Shown piece after piece: positions 23,086 through 37,144 of a stretch of 64,000 nt of DNA (positions are counted from its first letter, which is position 1; each line of letters begins with the position of its first letter). The stretch lies in the NCBI RefSeq assembly GCF_028389875.1, contig NC_084663.1, positions 212,505,876-212,569,875 on the forward strand, given 5' to 3'. The position numbers were made by a program, and so were the translations under genes. The notes under the pieces were generated by a model, which saw only the letters and a program-made list of their open reading frames with translations, searched no databases and was not told where the DNA came from. The DNA comes from Rhea pennata (Eukaryota; Chordata; Aves; Rheiformes; Rheidae).

Positions 23086-26026
23086 CAGGGTCCCAAACAC
23101 ATCCTGTAACCAGGCTTAGGGTCCCTGGCAGACCAATGAGCCATGGAGAGAGCTCTGGGCACTGAGGTGCTGAGGCCGGGAGTCACGCTGCGCAGCTCAC
23201 TCTTGGGGCATCCCGAGCCCTGAGCTTACCCTGGGCCAGCCTCCCTGGGAAGAGGCCATCAGCAGGCACTGCAGGTGAGCAGATGTCTGCTGAGGACACC
23301 TCATGTTCCGCGGACTCGTGGCTCCGAGCCCTGTCCTGGAGACAGCATGGTCTGGCTTTCATCCACCCGACTTTTCCCGTGGAGAAAGACATCTCATACC
23401 AAAAGTGTGCATAGGGCTGGCTGTAGCCACAGACCTGGAAAAGCTGCTGCTGCATGGGTCTTCTGCTGCGGGAAGACCACCTCTGTGTATGCATAGGAGC
23501 CGGGCATGAAAGCTGGTGAGTGCCTCACCAGACTCACAGATCGCAGGGCAGTTGGGTTAGAAAAGACATCTGGAGTTCATCTAGTCCAACTCTGCCCAAG
23601 CAGGGTCACCAAGAGCAGGCTGCCCAGGACCCTGTCTGGTCAGGCTGTGAATATCTTCAAGCATGGAGATTTCACAACCTCTCAAGACAACCTGTTCCAG
23701 GGATCGGTCACCGTCACAGGAAAGAGTTTTCTAGTGTTCAAGCAGAACTCCATATGTTCCAGTTTATGCCTGTTGCCTCTTGTCCTATCACAGGGCAACG
23801 CTGAGAAGAGCCTGGCCCTGTCCTCTTTACGCTCTCCCTTCAGATACTTCTACACACTGATAAGCTCGCTCAGCCTTTTCTTCTCCAGGCTGAACAGTCC
23901 CAACTCTCTCCTCATGAGAGATGCTCCAGTCTCTTCATCATCTTAGTAGCCTTTTGCTGAACTCACTCCAGTAGCCCCCTTGTCCTGGAGAGCCCAGGAC
24001 TGGAAACAGCACTCCAGGTGTGGCCTCACCATGGGAAGGATCACCTCCCTCAGCTTACTGGCAACACTCCTCCGAACGTAGCCCAGGATGCCACTGGCCT
24101 TTGTTGCCACAAGAGCCCATTGCTGGCTCACGGTCAACTTGTTGTGCACCAGGACAAGGAATAGTGCAAGAAATGCACCCCACAAAAGGAGGACTGTTGA
24201 GCAAGGGCGGTTTTCAAGTGCTCTTTGGCAGCATCGCCATGTGGGATGTTGGTCAAGTCTCACCTCAGCCTTCTTGCACTCTTGCACTTGCTTCTTTGAT
24301 TAAATCCCCCCCTCCCCCTGCCCCGCATGTTCCCAGGGAATTACTGTGCTTGGTCCTAGCGGCAGATTTGTGCATGTTGAAAAGGGGCACATTGATATCT
24401 GCCAGCCATTACAATTCTGTGCAGCACTCAGAGTCCCGAATCATCGGTATGGCTCTGAATGAGCTAACGCAGAGATTCCTCAGATAAAATGAGGCCCAGG
24501 AGAGACAAGCCCTCACACTACAGAAATGGGATTTGTTCCATCTCATGTTGCTCAGAAACCGCCCTCGCATCACCCTGGCCAGACAGCTAGAAGAGCTGGG
24601 AGCATCCAGAAGGAGCTGAGGCCTCCTAGCAAGACCAGTGCCCCCAACAGAGGGAACAGCCAGAGCCCAAGTGCTGCTGGGGCTAGGCACAGGCTGAGGC
24701 AGCTGCGAGGCCCAGAGCCTGCCCAGCTCTCGGCAGCAGATGTGCTGGGAGCAGGGAGCACAAGCGCTCTTCTATCCCTGGTAGTTTGGAGTCAGCAAGA
24801 CCAGGAGGAGGACATTAGAGAATCACAGAATGGTTGAGGTTGATGGAAGGGACCTCTGGAGATCATCTAGTCCAACCTCCCTGCTCAAGCAGAGTCACCT
24901 GGAGCACATTGCACAGGATCACGTCCAGGCAGGTTTTGAATATCTCCAGACAAGGAGACTCCACAACCTCTCTGGGCAACCTGCTCCAGGGCTCCATCAC
25001 TTCTCGCAGGGAAGAAATTCTCCCTCACCTTCCGGTGGAACTTCCTGTGCTTCACTTTCTGCCCATTGCAGAAATGCTGCTGACCTGCTGGCAACACTCT
25101 TTCCAATGCACCCCAGGAGACCACTGGCCTTCCTGGCCACAAGCCATGCTGGCCACGTGGCCAACTTGTCATCCACCAGCACTCCCAGCTCCTTCTCTGC
25201 AGAGCTGCTCTCCACAAGGGCAGCCCCCAGCTTGGGCTGGCAAAACTCTTCTCAATGCACCCCAGGAGACCACTGGCCTTCCTGGCCACAAGCCATGCTG
25301 GCCACATGGCCAACTTGTCATCCACCAGCACTCCCAGCTCCTTCTCTGCAGAGCTGCTCTCCACAAGGGCAGCCCCCAGCTTGGGCTGGCAAAACTCTTC
25401 CCAATGCACCCCAGGAGACCACTGGCCTTCCTGGCCACAAGCCATGCTGGCTCATGGCCAACTTGCCATCTACCAGCACTCCCAGCTCCTTCTCTGCAGA
25501 GCTGCTCTCCACAAGGGCAGACCCCAGCTTGGGCTGGTGCCCATGGTTATTTCTCCCTAGGTGCAGGGCCCTCCACTTGCCCTTGTTGAACCTCAGGAGG
25601 TTCCTCTCCGCCCAACTCTCCAGCCTGTCCAGGTCTCTCTGGATGGCAGCACAGCCCTCAGGGGTGTCAGCCACTCCTCCCAGCTTGGCATCATCAGCAA
25701 ACTAAACAATGTGTTTCTGCCCGGTCTCGAACCGGGGACCTTTCGCGTGTGAGGCGAATGTGATAACCACTACACTACAGAAACCCACCTGAATGGGGGT
25801 GGATAAAGGATCGGAATATTGGTGAAGCTGTGCTGAAACAACTGCTGAGAGCAGTGTCAGTCCCCTGCTTTCCTGGCGGAATTTGTTGGACCCTAGAAAG
25901 CCTCAGGAGAAGCACTAAACAAAGAAGCTTCCTCAAAGGTCCTCCAACACGCAAGCTCTTTGCTTGTCTCAGTGCCTGGGACACTCTTATTCCTTCGATG
26001 CCGCCAGAAAGGAGCCCGGCCAAGTC
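23086..26026 (-). repeat. Array unit 9 (mosaic)
   Basis: CR1-a is at about 23535-24155, CR1-b at 24819-25701 and the tRNA at 25712-25784. There are three minisatellite copies. The last copy carries the ggctcatggcc and ccatctacc variants otherwise seen only in unit 1. The unit end carries ttattccttcgatgccgcc, otherwise only in units 12 and 14. The spacer has the one-base-shorter tcttgcacttgc of units 11-15 and 19. Confidence 0.93.
25712..25784 (-). tRNA. tRNA-Val (CAC), array copy 9
   Basis: The same 73-nt gene with one change, A34 to C34, giving anticodon CAC, which reads GUG. All stems and both internal promoter boxes are intact. It is the only CAC copy within the otherwise AAC block of units 1-10. 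Confidence 0.96.
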
Positions 26027-28969
26027 CAGGGTCCCAAACACATCCTGTAACCAGGCTTAGGGTCCCTGGCAGACCAATGAGCCATGGAGAGAGCTCTGGG
26101 CACTGAGGTGCTGAGGCCGGGAGTCACGCTGCGCAGCTCACTCTTGGGGCATCCCGAGCCCTGAGCTTACCCTGGGCCAGCCTCCCTGGGAAGAGGCCAT
26201 CAGCAGGCACTGCAGGTGAGCAGATGTCTGCTGAGGACACCTCATGTTCCGCGGACTCGTGGCTCCGAGCCCTGTCCTGGAGACAGCATGGTCTGGCTTT
26301 CATCCACCCGACTTTTCCCGTGGAGAAAGACATCTCATACCAAAAGTGTGCATAGGGCTGGCTGTAGCCACAGACCTGGAAAAGCTGCTGCTGCATGGGT
26401 CTTCTGCTGCGGGAAGACCACCTCTGTGTATGCATAGGAGCCGGGCATGAAAGCTGGTGAGTGCCTCACCAGACTCACAGATCGCAGGGCAGTTGGGTTA
26501 GAAAAGACATCTGGAGTTCATCTAGTCCAACTCTGCCCAAGCAGGGTCACCAAGAGCAGGCTGCCCAGGACCCTGTCTGGTCAGGCTGTGAATATCTTCA
26601 AGCATGGAGATTTCACAACCTCTCAAGACAACCTGTTCCAGGGATCGGTCACCGTCACAGGAAAGAGTTTTCTAGTGTTCAAGCAGAACTCCATATGTTC
26701 CAGTTTATGCCTGTTGCCTCTTGTCCTATCACAGGGCAACGCTGAGAAGAGCCTGGCCCTGTCCTCTTTACGCTCTCCCTTCAGATACTTCTACACACTG
26801 ATAAGCTCGCTCAGCCTTTTCTTCTCCAGGCTGAACAGTCCCAACTCTCTCCTCATGAGAGATGCTCCAGTCTCTTCATCATCTTAGTAGCCTTTTGCTG
26901 AACTCACTCCAGTAGCCCCCTTGTCCTGGAGAGCCCAGGACTGGAAACAGCACTCCAGGTGTGGCCTCACCATGGGAAGGATCACCTCCCTCAGCTTACT
27001 GGCAACACTCCTCCGAACGTAGCCCAGGATGCCACTGGCCTTTGTTGCCACAAGAGCCCATTGCTGGCTCACGGTCAACTTGTTGTGCACCAGGACAAGG
27101 AATAGTGCAAGAAATGCACCCCACAAAAGGAGGACTGTTGAGCAAGGGCGGTTTTCAAGTGCTCTTTGGCAGCATCGCCATGTGGGATGTTGGTCAAGTC
27201 TCACCTCAGCCTTCTTGCACTCTTGCCACTTGCTTCTTTGATTAAATCCCCCCCTCCCCCTGCCCCGCATGTTCCCAGGGAATTACTGTGCTTGGTCCTA
27301 GCGGCAGATTTGTGCATGTTGAAAAGGGGCACATTGATATCTGCCAGCCATTACAATTCTGTGCAGCACTCAGAGTCCCGAATCATCGGTATGGCTCTGA
27401 ATGAGCTAACGCAGAGATTCCTCAGATAAAATGAGGCCCAGGAGAGACAAGCCCTCACACTACAGAAATGGGATTTGTTCCATCTCATGTTGCTCAGAAA
27501 CCGCCCTCGCATCACCCTGGCCAGACAGCTAGAAGAGCTGGGAGCATCCAGAAGGAGCTGAGGCCTCCTAGCAAGACCAGTGCCCCCAACAGAGGGAACA
27601 GCCAGAGCCCAAGTGCTGCTGGGGCTAGGCACAGGCTGAGGCAGCTGCGAGGCCCAGAGCCTGCCCAGCTCTCGGCAGCAGATGTGCTGGGAGCAGGGAG
27701 CACAAGCGCTCTTCTATCCCTGGTAGTTTGGAGTCAGCAAGACCAGGAGGAGGACATTAGAGAATCACAGAATGGTTGAGGTTGATGGAAGGGACCTCTG
27801 GAGATCATCTAATCCAACCTCCCTGCTCAAGCAGAGTCACCTGGAGCACATTGCACAGGATCACGTCCAGGCAGGTTTTGAATATCTCCAGACAAGGAGA
27901 CTCCACAACCTCTCTGGGCAACCTGCTCCAGGGCTCCATCACTTCTCGCAGGGAAGAAATTCTCCCTCACCTTCCGGTGGAACTTCCTGTGCTTCACTTT
28001 CTGCCCATTGCAGAAATGCTGCTGACCTGCTGGCAACACTCTTTCCAATGCACCCCAGGAGACCACTGGCCTTCCTGGCCACAAGCCATGCTGGCCACGT
28101 GGCCAACTTGTCATCCACCAGCACTCCCAGCTCCTTCTCTGCAGAGCTGCTCTCCACAAGGGCAGCCCCCAGCTTGGGCTGGCAAAACTCTTCTCAATGC
28201 ACCCCAGGAGACCACTGGCCTTCCTGGCCACAAGCCATGCTGGCCACATGGCCAACTTGTCATCCACCAGCACTCCCAGCTCCTTCTCTGCAGAGCTGCT
28301 CTCCACAAGGGCAGCCCCCAGCTTGGGCTGGCAAAACTCTTCCCAATGCACCCCAGGAGACCACTGGCCTTCCTGGCCACAAGCCATGCTGGCCACATGG
28401 CCAACTTGTCATCCACCGGCACTCCCAGCTCCTTCTCTGCAGAGCTGCTCTCCACAAGGGCAGACCCCAGCTTGGGCTGGTGCCCATGGTTATTTCTCCC
28501 TAGGTGCATGGCCCTCCACTTGCCCTTGTTGAACCTCAGGAGGTTCCTCTCCGCCCAACTCTCCAGCCTGTCCAGGTCTCTCTGGATGGCAGCACAGCCC
28601 TCAGGGGTGTCAGCCACTCCTCCCAGCTTGGCATCATCAGCAAACTAAACAATGTGTTTCTGCCCGGTCTCGAACCGGGGACCTTTCGCGTGTTAGGCGA
28701 ATGTGATAACCACTACACTACAGAAACCCACCTGAATGGGGGTGGATAAAGGATCGGAATATTGGTGAAGCTGTGCTGAAACAACTGCTGAGAGCAGTGT
28801 CAGTCCCCTGCTTTCCTGGCGGAATTTGTTGGACCCTAGAAAGCCTCAGGAGAAGCACTAAACAAAGAAGCTTCCTCAAAGGTCCTCCAACACGCAAGCT
28901 CTTTGCTTGTCTCAGTGCCTGGGACACTCTTGATCCTTCCATGCTGCCAGAAAGGAGCCCGGCCAAGTC
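26027..28969 (-). repeat. Array unit 10
   Basis: CR1-a is at about 26476-27096, CR1-b at 27761-28644 and the tRNA at 28655-28727. There are three minisatellite copies. Private base changes lie near 27811, 28508 and 28940. Confidence 0.93.
28655..28727 (-). tRNA. tRNA-Val (AAC), array copy 10
   Basis: Identical to array copy 1. It lies between CAC copies 9 and 11. Confidence 0.96.
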
Positions 28970-31744
28970 CAGGGTCCCAAACACATCCTGTAACCAGGCT
29001 TAGGGTCCCTGGCAGACCAATGAGCCATGGAGAGAGCTCTGGGCACTGAGGTGCTGAGGCCGGGAGTCACGCTGCGCAGCTCACTCTTGGGGCATCCCGA
29101 GCCCTGAGCTTACCCTGGGCCAGCCTCCCTGGGAAGAGGCCATCAGCAGGCACTGCAGGTGAGCAGATGTCTGCTGAGGACACCTCATGTTCCGCGGACT
29201 CGTGGCTCCGAGCCCTGTTCTGGAGACAGCATGGTCTGGCTTTCATCCACCCGACTTTTCCCGTGGAGAAAGACATCTCATACCAAAAGTGTGCATAGGG
29301 CTGGCTGTAGCCACAGACCTGGAAAAGCTGCTGCTGCATGGGTCTTCTGCTGCGGGAAGACCACCTCTGTGTATGCATAGGAGCCGGGCATGAAAGCTGG
29401 TGAGTGCCTCACCAGACTCACAGATCGCAGGGCAGTTGGGTTAGAAAAGACATCTGGAGTTCATCTAGTCCAACTCTGCCCAAGCAGGGTCACCAAGAGC
29501 AGGCTGCCCAGGACCCTGTCTGGTCAGGCTGTGAATATCTTCAAGCATGGAGATTTCACAACCTCTCAAGACAACCTGTTCCAGGGATCGGTCACCGTCA
29601 CAGGAAAGAGTTTTCTAGTGTTCAAGCAGAACTCCGTATGTTCCAGTTTATGCCTGTTGCCTCTTGTCCTATCACAGGGCAACGCTGAGAAGAGCCTGGC
29701 CCTGTCCTCTTTACGCTCTCCCTTCAGATACTTCTACACACTGATAAGCTCGCTCAGCCTTTTCTTCTCCAGGCTGAACAGTCCCAACTCTCTCCTCATG
29801 AGAGATGCTCCAGTCTCTTCATCATCTTAGTAGCCTTTTGCTGAACTCACTCCAGTAGCCCCCTTGTACTGGAGAGCCCAGGACTGGAAACAGCACTCCA
29901 GGTGTGGCCTCACCACGGGAAGGATCACCTCCCTCAGCTTACTGGCAACACTCCCCCGAACGTAGCCCAGGATGCCATTGGCCTTTGTTGCCACAAGAGC
30001 CCATTGCTGGCTCACGGTCAACTTGTTGTGCACCAGGACAAGGAATAGTGCAAGAAATGCACCCCACAAAAGGAGGACTGTTGAGCAAGGGCGGTTTTCA
30101 AGTGCTCTTTGGCAGCATCGCCATGTGGGATGTTGGTCAAGTCTCACCTCAGCCTTCTTGCACTCTTGCACTTGCTTCTTTGATTAAATCCCCTCCTCCC
30201 CCTCCCCCCGCCCCAAATGTTCCCGGGGAATTACTGTGCTTGGTCCTAGCGGCGGATTTGTGTATGCAGAAAAGGGGCACATTGACATCTACCAGCCATT
30301 ACAATTCTGTGCAGCACTCAGAGTCCCGAATCATCGGTATGGCTCTGAATGAGCTAACGCAGAGATTCCTCAGATAAAATGAGGCCCAGGAGAGACAAGC
30401 CCTCACACTACAGAAATGGGATTTGTTCCATCTCATGTTGCTCAGAAACCGCCCTCGCATCACCCTGGCCAGACAGCTAGAAGAGCTGGGAGCATCCAGA
30501 AGGAGCTGAGGCCTCCTAGCAAGACCAGTGCCCCCAACAGAGGGAACAGCCAGAGCCCAAGTGCTGCTGGGGCTAGGCACAGGCTGAGGCAGCTGCGAGG
30601 CCCAGAGCCTGCCCAGCTCTCGGCAGCAGATGTGCTGGGAGCAGGGAGCACAAGCGCTCTTCTATCCCTGGTAGTTTGGAGTCAGCAAGACCAGGAGGAG
30701 GACGTTAGAGAATCACAGAATGGTTGAGGTTGATGGAAGGGACCTCTGGAGATCATCTAGTCCAACCTCCCTGCTCAAGCAGAGTCACCTGGAGCACATT
30801 GCACAGGATCACGTCCAGGCAGGTTTTGAATATCTTCAGACAAGGAGACTCCACAACCTCTCTGGGCAACCTGCTCCAGGGCTCCATCACTTCTCACAGG
30901 GAAGAAATTCTCCCTCACCTTCCGGTGGAACTTCCTGTGCTTCACTTTCTGCCCACTGCAGAAATGCTGCTGGCAACACTCTTTCCAATGCACCCCAGGA
31001 GACCACTGGCCTTCCTGGCCACAAGCCATGCTGGCCACATGGCCAACTTGTCATCCACCAGCACTCCCAGCTCCTTCTCTGCAGAGCTGCTCTCCACAAG
31101 GGCAGCCCCCAGCTTGGGCTGGCAAAACTCTTCCCAATGCACCCCAGGAGACCACTGGCCTTCCTGGCCACAAGGCCAACTTGTCATCCACCAGCACTCC
31201 CAGCTCCTTCTCTGCAGAGCTGCTCTCCACAAGGGCAGACCCCAGCTTGGGCTGGTGCCCATGGTTATTTCTCCCTAGGTGCAGGGCCCTCCACTTGCCC
31301 TTGTTGAACCTCAGGAGGTTCCTCTCCGCCCAACTCTCCAGCCTGTCCAGGTCTCTCTGGATGGCAGCACAGCCCTCAGGGGTGTCAGCCACTCCTCCCA
31401 GCTTGGCATCATCAGCAAACTAAACAATGTGTTTCTGCCCGGTCTCGAACCGGGGACCTTTCGCGTGTGAGGCGAATGTGATAACCACTACACTACAGAA
31501 ACCCACCTGAATGGGGGTGGATAAAGGATCGGAATATTGGTGAAGCTGTGCTGAAACAACTGCTGAGAGCAGTGTCAGTCCCCTGCTTTCCTGGCGGAAT
31601 TTGTTGGACCCTAGAAAGCCTCAGGAGAAGCACTAAACAAAGAAGCTTCCTCAAAGGTCCTCCAACACGCAAGCTCTTTGCCTGTCTCAGTGCCTGGGAC
31701 ACTCTTGATCCTTCGACGCTGCCAGAAAGGAGCCCGGCCAAGTC
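28970..31744 (-). repeat. Array unit 11 (subfamily B)
   Basis: CR1-a is at about 29419-30039, CR1-b at 30709-31419 and the tRNA at 31430-31502. The spacer at about 30190-30296 is the B type, with a cccctcctcccc tract and gtgtatgcag. There are two minisatellite copies, the second shortened. It forms a 5,400-bp dimer with unit 12. Confidence 0.93.
31430..31502 (-). tRNA. tRNA-Val (CAC), array copy 11
   Basis: C34 gives anticodon CAC. The rest of the gene is identical to copy 1. Confidence 0.96.
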
Positions 31745-34369
31745 CAGGGTCCCAAACACATCCTGTAACCAGGCTTAGGGTCCCTGGCAGACCAATGAGC
31801 CATGGAGAGAGCTCTGGGCACTGAGGTGCTGAGGCCGGGAGTCACGCTGCACAGCTCACTCTTGGGGCATCCCGAGCCCTGAGCTTACCCTGAGCCAGCC
31901 TCCCTGGGAAGAGGCCATCAGCAGGCACTGCAGGTGAGCAGATGTCTGCTGAGGACACCTCATGTTCCGCGGACTCGTGGCTCCGAGCCCTGTTCTGGAG
32001 ACAGCATGGTCTGGCTTTCATCCACCCGACTTTTCCCGTGGAGAAAGACATCTCATACCAAAAGTGTGCATAGGGCTGGCTGTAGCCACAGACCTGGAAA
32101 AGCTGCTGCTGCATGGGTCTTCTGCTGCGGGAAGACCACCTCTGTGTATGCATAGGAGCCGGGCATGAAAGCTGGTGAGTGCCTCACCAGACTCACAGAT
32201 CGCAGGGCAGTTGGGTTAGAAAAGACATCTGGAGTTCATCTAGTCCAACTCTGCCCAAGCAGGGTCACCAAGAGCAGGCTGCCCAGGACCCTGTCTGGTC
32301 AGGCTGTGAATATCTTCAAGCATGGAGATTTCACAACCTCTCAAGACAACCTGTTCCAGGGATCGGTCACCGTCACAGGAAAGAGTTTTCTAGTGTTCAA
32401 GCAGAACTCCGTATGTTCCAGTTTATGCCTGTTGCCTCTTGTCCTATCACAGGGCAACGCTGAGAAGAGCCTGGCCCTGTCCTCTTTACGCTCTCCCTTC
32501 AGATACTTCTACACACTGATAAGCTCGCTCAGCCTTTTCTTCTCCAGGCTGAACAGTCCCAACTCTCTCCTCATGAGAGATGCTCCAGTCTCTTCATCAT
32601 CTTAGTAGCCTTTTGCTGAACTCACTCCAGTAGCCCCCTTGTACTGGAGAGCCCAGGACTGGAAACAGCACTCCAGGTGTGGCCTCACCACGGGAAGGAT
32701 CACCTCCCTCAGCTTACTGGCAACACTCCCCCGAACGTAGCCCAGGATGCCATTGGCCTTTGTTGCCACAAGAGCCCATTGCTGGCTCACGGTCAACTTG
32801 TTGTGCACCAGGACAAGGAATAGTGCAAGAAATGCACCCCACAAAAGGAGGACTGTTGAGCAAGGGCGGTTTTCAAGTGCTCTTTGGCAGCATCGCCATG
32901 TGGGATGTTGGTCAAGTCTCACCTCAGCCTTCTTGCACTCTTGCACTTGCTTCTTTGATTAAATCCCCTCCTCCCCCTCCCCCCGCCCCAAATGTTCCCG
33001 GGGAATTACTGTGCTTGGTCCTAGCGGCGGATTTGTGTATGCAGAAAAGGGGCACATTGACATCTACCAGCCATTACAATTCTGTGCAGCACTCAGAGTC
33101 CCGAATCATCGGTATGGCTCTGAATGAGCTAACGCAGAGATTCCTCAGATAAAATGAGGCCCAGGAGAGACAAGCCCTCACACTACAGAAATGGGATTTG
33201 TTCCATCTCATGTTGCTCAGAAACCGCCCTCGCATCACCCTGGCCAGACAGCTAGAAGAGCTGGGAGCATCCAGAAGGAGCTGAGGCCTCCTAGCAAGAC
33301 CAGTGCCCCCAACAGAGGGAACAGCCAGAGCCCAAGTGCTGCTGGGGCTAGGCACAGGCTGAGGCAGCTGCGAGGCCCAGAGCCTGCCCAGCTCTCGGCA
33401 GCAGATGTGCTGGGAGCAGGGAGCACAAGCGCTCTTCTATCCCTGGTAGTTTGGAGTCAGCAAGACCAGGAGGAGGACGTTAGAGAATCACAGAATGGTT
33501 GAGGTTGATGGAAGGGACCTCTGGAGATCATCTAGTCCAACCTCCCTGCTCAAGCAGAGTCACCTGGAGCACATTGCACACGATCACGTCCAGGCAGGTT
33601 TTGAATATCTTCAGACAAGGAGACTCCACAACCTCTCTGGGCAACCTTCTCCAGGGCTCCATCACTTCTCCCTCACCTTCCGGTGGAACTTCCTGTGCTT
33701 CAATTTCTGCCCACTGCAGAAATGCTGCTGGCAACACTCTTTCCAATGCACCCCAGGAGACCACTGGCCTTCCTGGCCACAAGCCATGCTGGCCACATGG
33801 CCAACTTGCCATCCACCAGCACTCCCAGCTCCTTCTCTGCAGAGCTGCTCTCCACAAGGGCAGACCCCAGCTTGGGCTGGTGCCCATGGTTATTTCTCCC
33901 TAGGTGCAGGGCCCTCCACTTGCCCTTGTTGAACCTCAGGAGGTTCCTCTCCGCCCAACTCTCCAGCCTGTCCAGGTCTCTCTGGATGGCAGCACAGCCC
34001 TCAGGGGTGTCAGCCACTCCTCCCAGCTTGGCATCATCAGCAAACTAAACAATGTGTTTCTGCCCGGTCTCGAACCGGGGACCTTTCGCGTGTGAGGCGA
34101 ATGTGATAACCACTACACTACAGAAACCCACCTGAATGGGGGTGGATAAAGGATCGGAATATTGGTGAAGCTGTGCTGAAACAACTGCTGAGAGCAGTGT
34201 CAGTCCCCTGCTTTCCTGGCGGAATTTGTTGGACCCTAGAAAGCCTCAGGAGAAGCACTAAACAAAGAAGCTTCCTCAAAGGTCCTCCAACACGCAAGCT
34301 CTTTGCTTGTCTCAGTGCCTGGGACACTCTTATTCCTTCGATGCCGCCAGAAAGGAGCCCGGCCAAGTC
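31745..34369 (-). repeat. Array unit 12 (subfamily B)
   Basis: CR1-a is at about 32194-32814, the B-type spacer at about 32965-33071, CR1-b at 33484-34044 and the tRNA at 34055-34127. There is one minisatellite copy and a further short deletion in CR1-b near 33670. No TTTT lies between the tRNA and the CR1-b 3' end on the minus strand. Confidence 0.93.
34055..34127 (-). tRNA. tRNA-Val (CAC), array copy 12
   Basis: C34 gives anticodon CAC. The rest is identical to copy 1. Confidence 0.96.
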
Positions 34370-37144
34370 CAGGGTCCCAAACACATCCTGTAACCAGGCT
34401 TAGGGTCCCTGGCAGACCAATGAGCCATGGAGAGAGCTCTGGGCACTGAGGTGCTGAGGCCGGGAGTCACGCTGCGCAGCTCACTCTTGGGGCATCCCGA
34501 GCCCTGAGCTTACCCTGGGCCAGCCTCCCTGGGAAGAGGCCATCAGCAGGCACTGCAGGTGAGCAGATGTCTGCTGAGGACACCTCATGTTCCGCGGACT
34601 CGTGGCTCCGAGCCCTGTTCTGGAGACAGCATGGTCTGGCTTTCATCCACCCGACTTTTCCCGTGGAGAAAGACATCTCATACCAAAAGTGTGCATAGGG
34701 CTGGCTGTAGCCACAGACCTGGAAAAGCTGCTGCTGCATGGGTCTTCTGCTGCGGGAAGACCACCTCTGTGTATGCATAGGAGCCGGGCATGAAAGCTGG
34801 TGAGTGCCTCACCAGACTCACAGATCGCAGGGCAGTTGGGTTAGAAAAGACATCTGGAGTTCATCTAGTCCAACTCTGCCCAAGCAGGGTCACCAAGAGC
34901 AGGCTGCCCAGGACCCTGTCTGGTCAGGCTGTGAATATCTTCAAGCATGGAGATTTCACAACCTCTCAAGACAACCTGTTCCAGGGATCGGTCACCGTCA
35001 CAGGAAAGAGTTTTCTAGTGTTCAAGCAGAACTCCGTATGTTCCAGTTTATGCCTGTTGCCTCTTGTCCTATCACAGGGCAACGCTGAGAAGAGCCTGGC
35101 CCTGTCCTCTTTACGCTCTCCCTTCAGATACTTCTACACACTGATAAGCTCGCTCAGCCTTTTCTTCTCCAGGCTGAACAGTCCCAACTCTCTCCTCATG
35201 AGAGATGCTCCAGTCTCTTCATCATCTTAGTAGCCTTTTGCTGAACTCACTCCAGTAGCCCCCTTGTACTGGAGAGCCCAGGACTGGAAACAGCACTCCA
35301 GGTGTGGCCTCACCACGGGAAGGATCACCTCCCTCAGCTTACTGGCAACACTCCCCCGAACGTAGCCCAGGATGCCATTGGCCTTTGTTGCCACAAGAGC
35401 CCATTGCTGGCTCACGGTCAACTTGTTGTGCACCAGGACAAGGAATAGTGCAAGAAATGCACCCCACAAAAGGAGGACTGTTGAGCAAGGGCGGTTTTCA
35501 AGTGCTCTTTGGCAGCATCGCCATGTGGGATGTTGGTCAAGTCTCACCTCAGCCTTCTTGCACTCTTGCACTTGCTTCTTTGATTAAATCCCCTCCTCCC
35601 CCTCCCCCCGCCCCAAATGTTCCCGGGGAATTACTGTGCTTGGTCCTAGCGGCGGATTTGTGTATGCAGAAAAGGGGCACATTGACATCTACCAGCCATT
35701 ACAATTCTGTGCAGCACTCAGAGTCCCGAATCATCGGTATGGCTCTGAATGAGCTAACGCAGAGATTCCTCAGATAAAATGAGGCCCAGGAGAGACAAGC
35801 CCTCACACTACAGAAATGGGATTTGTTCCATCTCATGTTGCTCAGAAACCGCCCTCGCATCACCCTGGCCAGACAGCTAGAAGAGCTGGGAGCATCCAGA
35901 AGGAGCTGAGGCCTCCTAGCAAGACCAGTGCCCCCAACAGAGGGAACAGCCAGAGCCCAAGTGCTGCTGGGGCTAGGCACAGGCTGAGGCAGCTGCGAGG
36001 CCCAGAGCCTGCCCAGCTCTCGGCAGCAGATGTGCTGGGAGCAGGGAGCACAAGCGCTCTTCTATCCCTGGTAGTTTGGAGTCAGCAAGACCAGGAGGAG
36101 GACGTTAGAGAATCACAGAATGGTTGAGGTTGATGGAAGGGACCTCTGGAGATCATCTAGTCCAACCTCCCTGCTCAAGCAGAGTCACCTGGAGCACATT
36201 GCACAGGATCACGTCCAGGCAGGTTTTGAATATCTTCAGACAAGGAGACTCCACAACCTCTCTGGGCAACCTGCTCCAGGGCTCCATCACTTCTCACAGG
36301 GAAGAAATTCTCCCTCACCTTCCGGTGGAACTTCCTGTGCTTCACTTTCTGCCCACTGCAGAAATGCTGCTGGCAACACTCTTTCCAATGCACCCCAGGA
36401 GACCACTGGCCTTCCTGGCCACAAGCCATGCTGGCCACATGGCCAACTTGTCATCCACCAGCACTCCCAGCTCCTTCTCTGCAGAGCTGCTCTCCACAAG
36501 GGCAGCCCCCAGCTTGGGCTGGCAAAACTCTTCCCAATGCACCCCAGGAGACCACTGGCCTTCCTGGCCACAAGGCCAACTTGTCATCCACCAGCACTCC
36601 CAGCTCCTTCTCTGCAGAGCTGCTCTCCACAAGGGCAGACCCCAGCTTGGGCTGGTGCCCATGGTTATTTCTCCCTAGGTGCAGGGCCCTCCACTTGCCC
36701 TTGTTGAACCTCAGGAGGTTCCTCTCCGCCCAACTCTCCAGCCTGTCCAGGTCTCTCTGGATGGCAGCACAGCCCTCAGGGGTGTCAGCCACTCCTCCCA
36801 GCTTGGCATCATCAGCAAACTAAACAATGTGTTTCTGCCCGGTCTCGAACCGGGGACCTTTCGCGTGTGAGGCGAATGTGATAACCACTACACTACAGAA
36901 ACCCACCTGAATGGGGGTGGATAAAGGATCGGAATATTGGTGAAGCTGTGCTGAAACAACTGCTGAGAGCAGTGTCAGTCCCCTGCTTTCCTGGCGGAAT
37001 TTGTTGGACCCTAGAAAGCCTCAGGAGAAGCACTAAACAAAGAAGCTTCCTCAAAGGTCCTCCAACACGCAAGCTCTTTGCCTGTCTCAGTGCCTGGGAC
37101 ACTCTTGATCCTTCGACGCTGCCAGAAAGGAGCCCGGCCAAGTC
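34370..37144 (-). repeat. Array unit 13 (subfamily B)
   Basis: CR1-a is at about 34819-35439, the B-type spacer at about 35590-35696, CR1-b at 36109-36819 and the tRNA at 36830-36902. Length and internal layout match unit 11 exactly. Confidence 0.93.
36830..36902 (-). tRNA. tRNA-Val (CAC), array copy 13
   Basis: C34 gives anticodon CAC. The rest is identical to copy 1. Confidence 0.96.
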
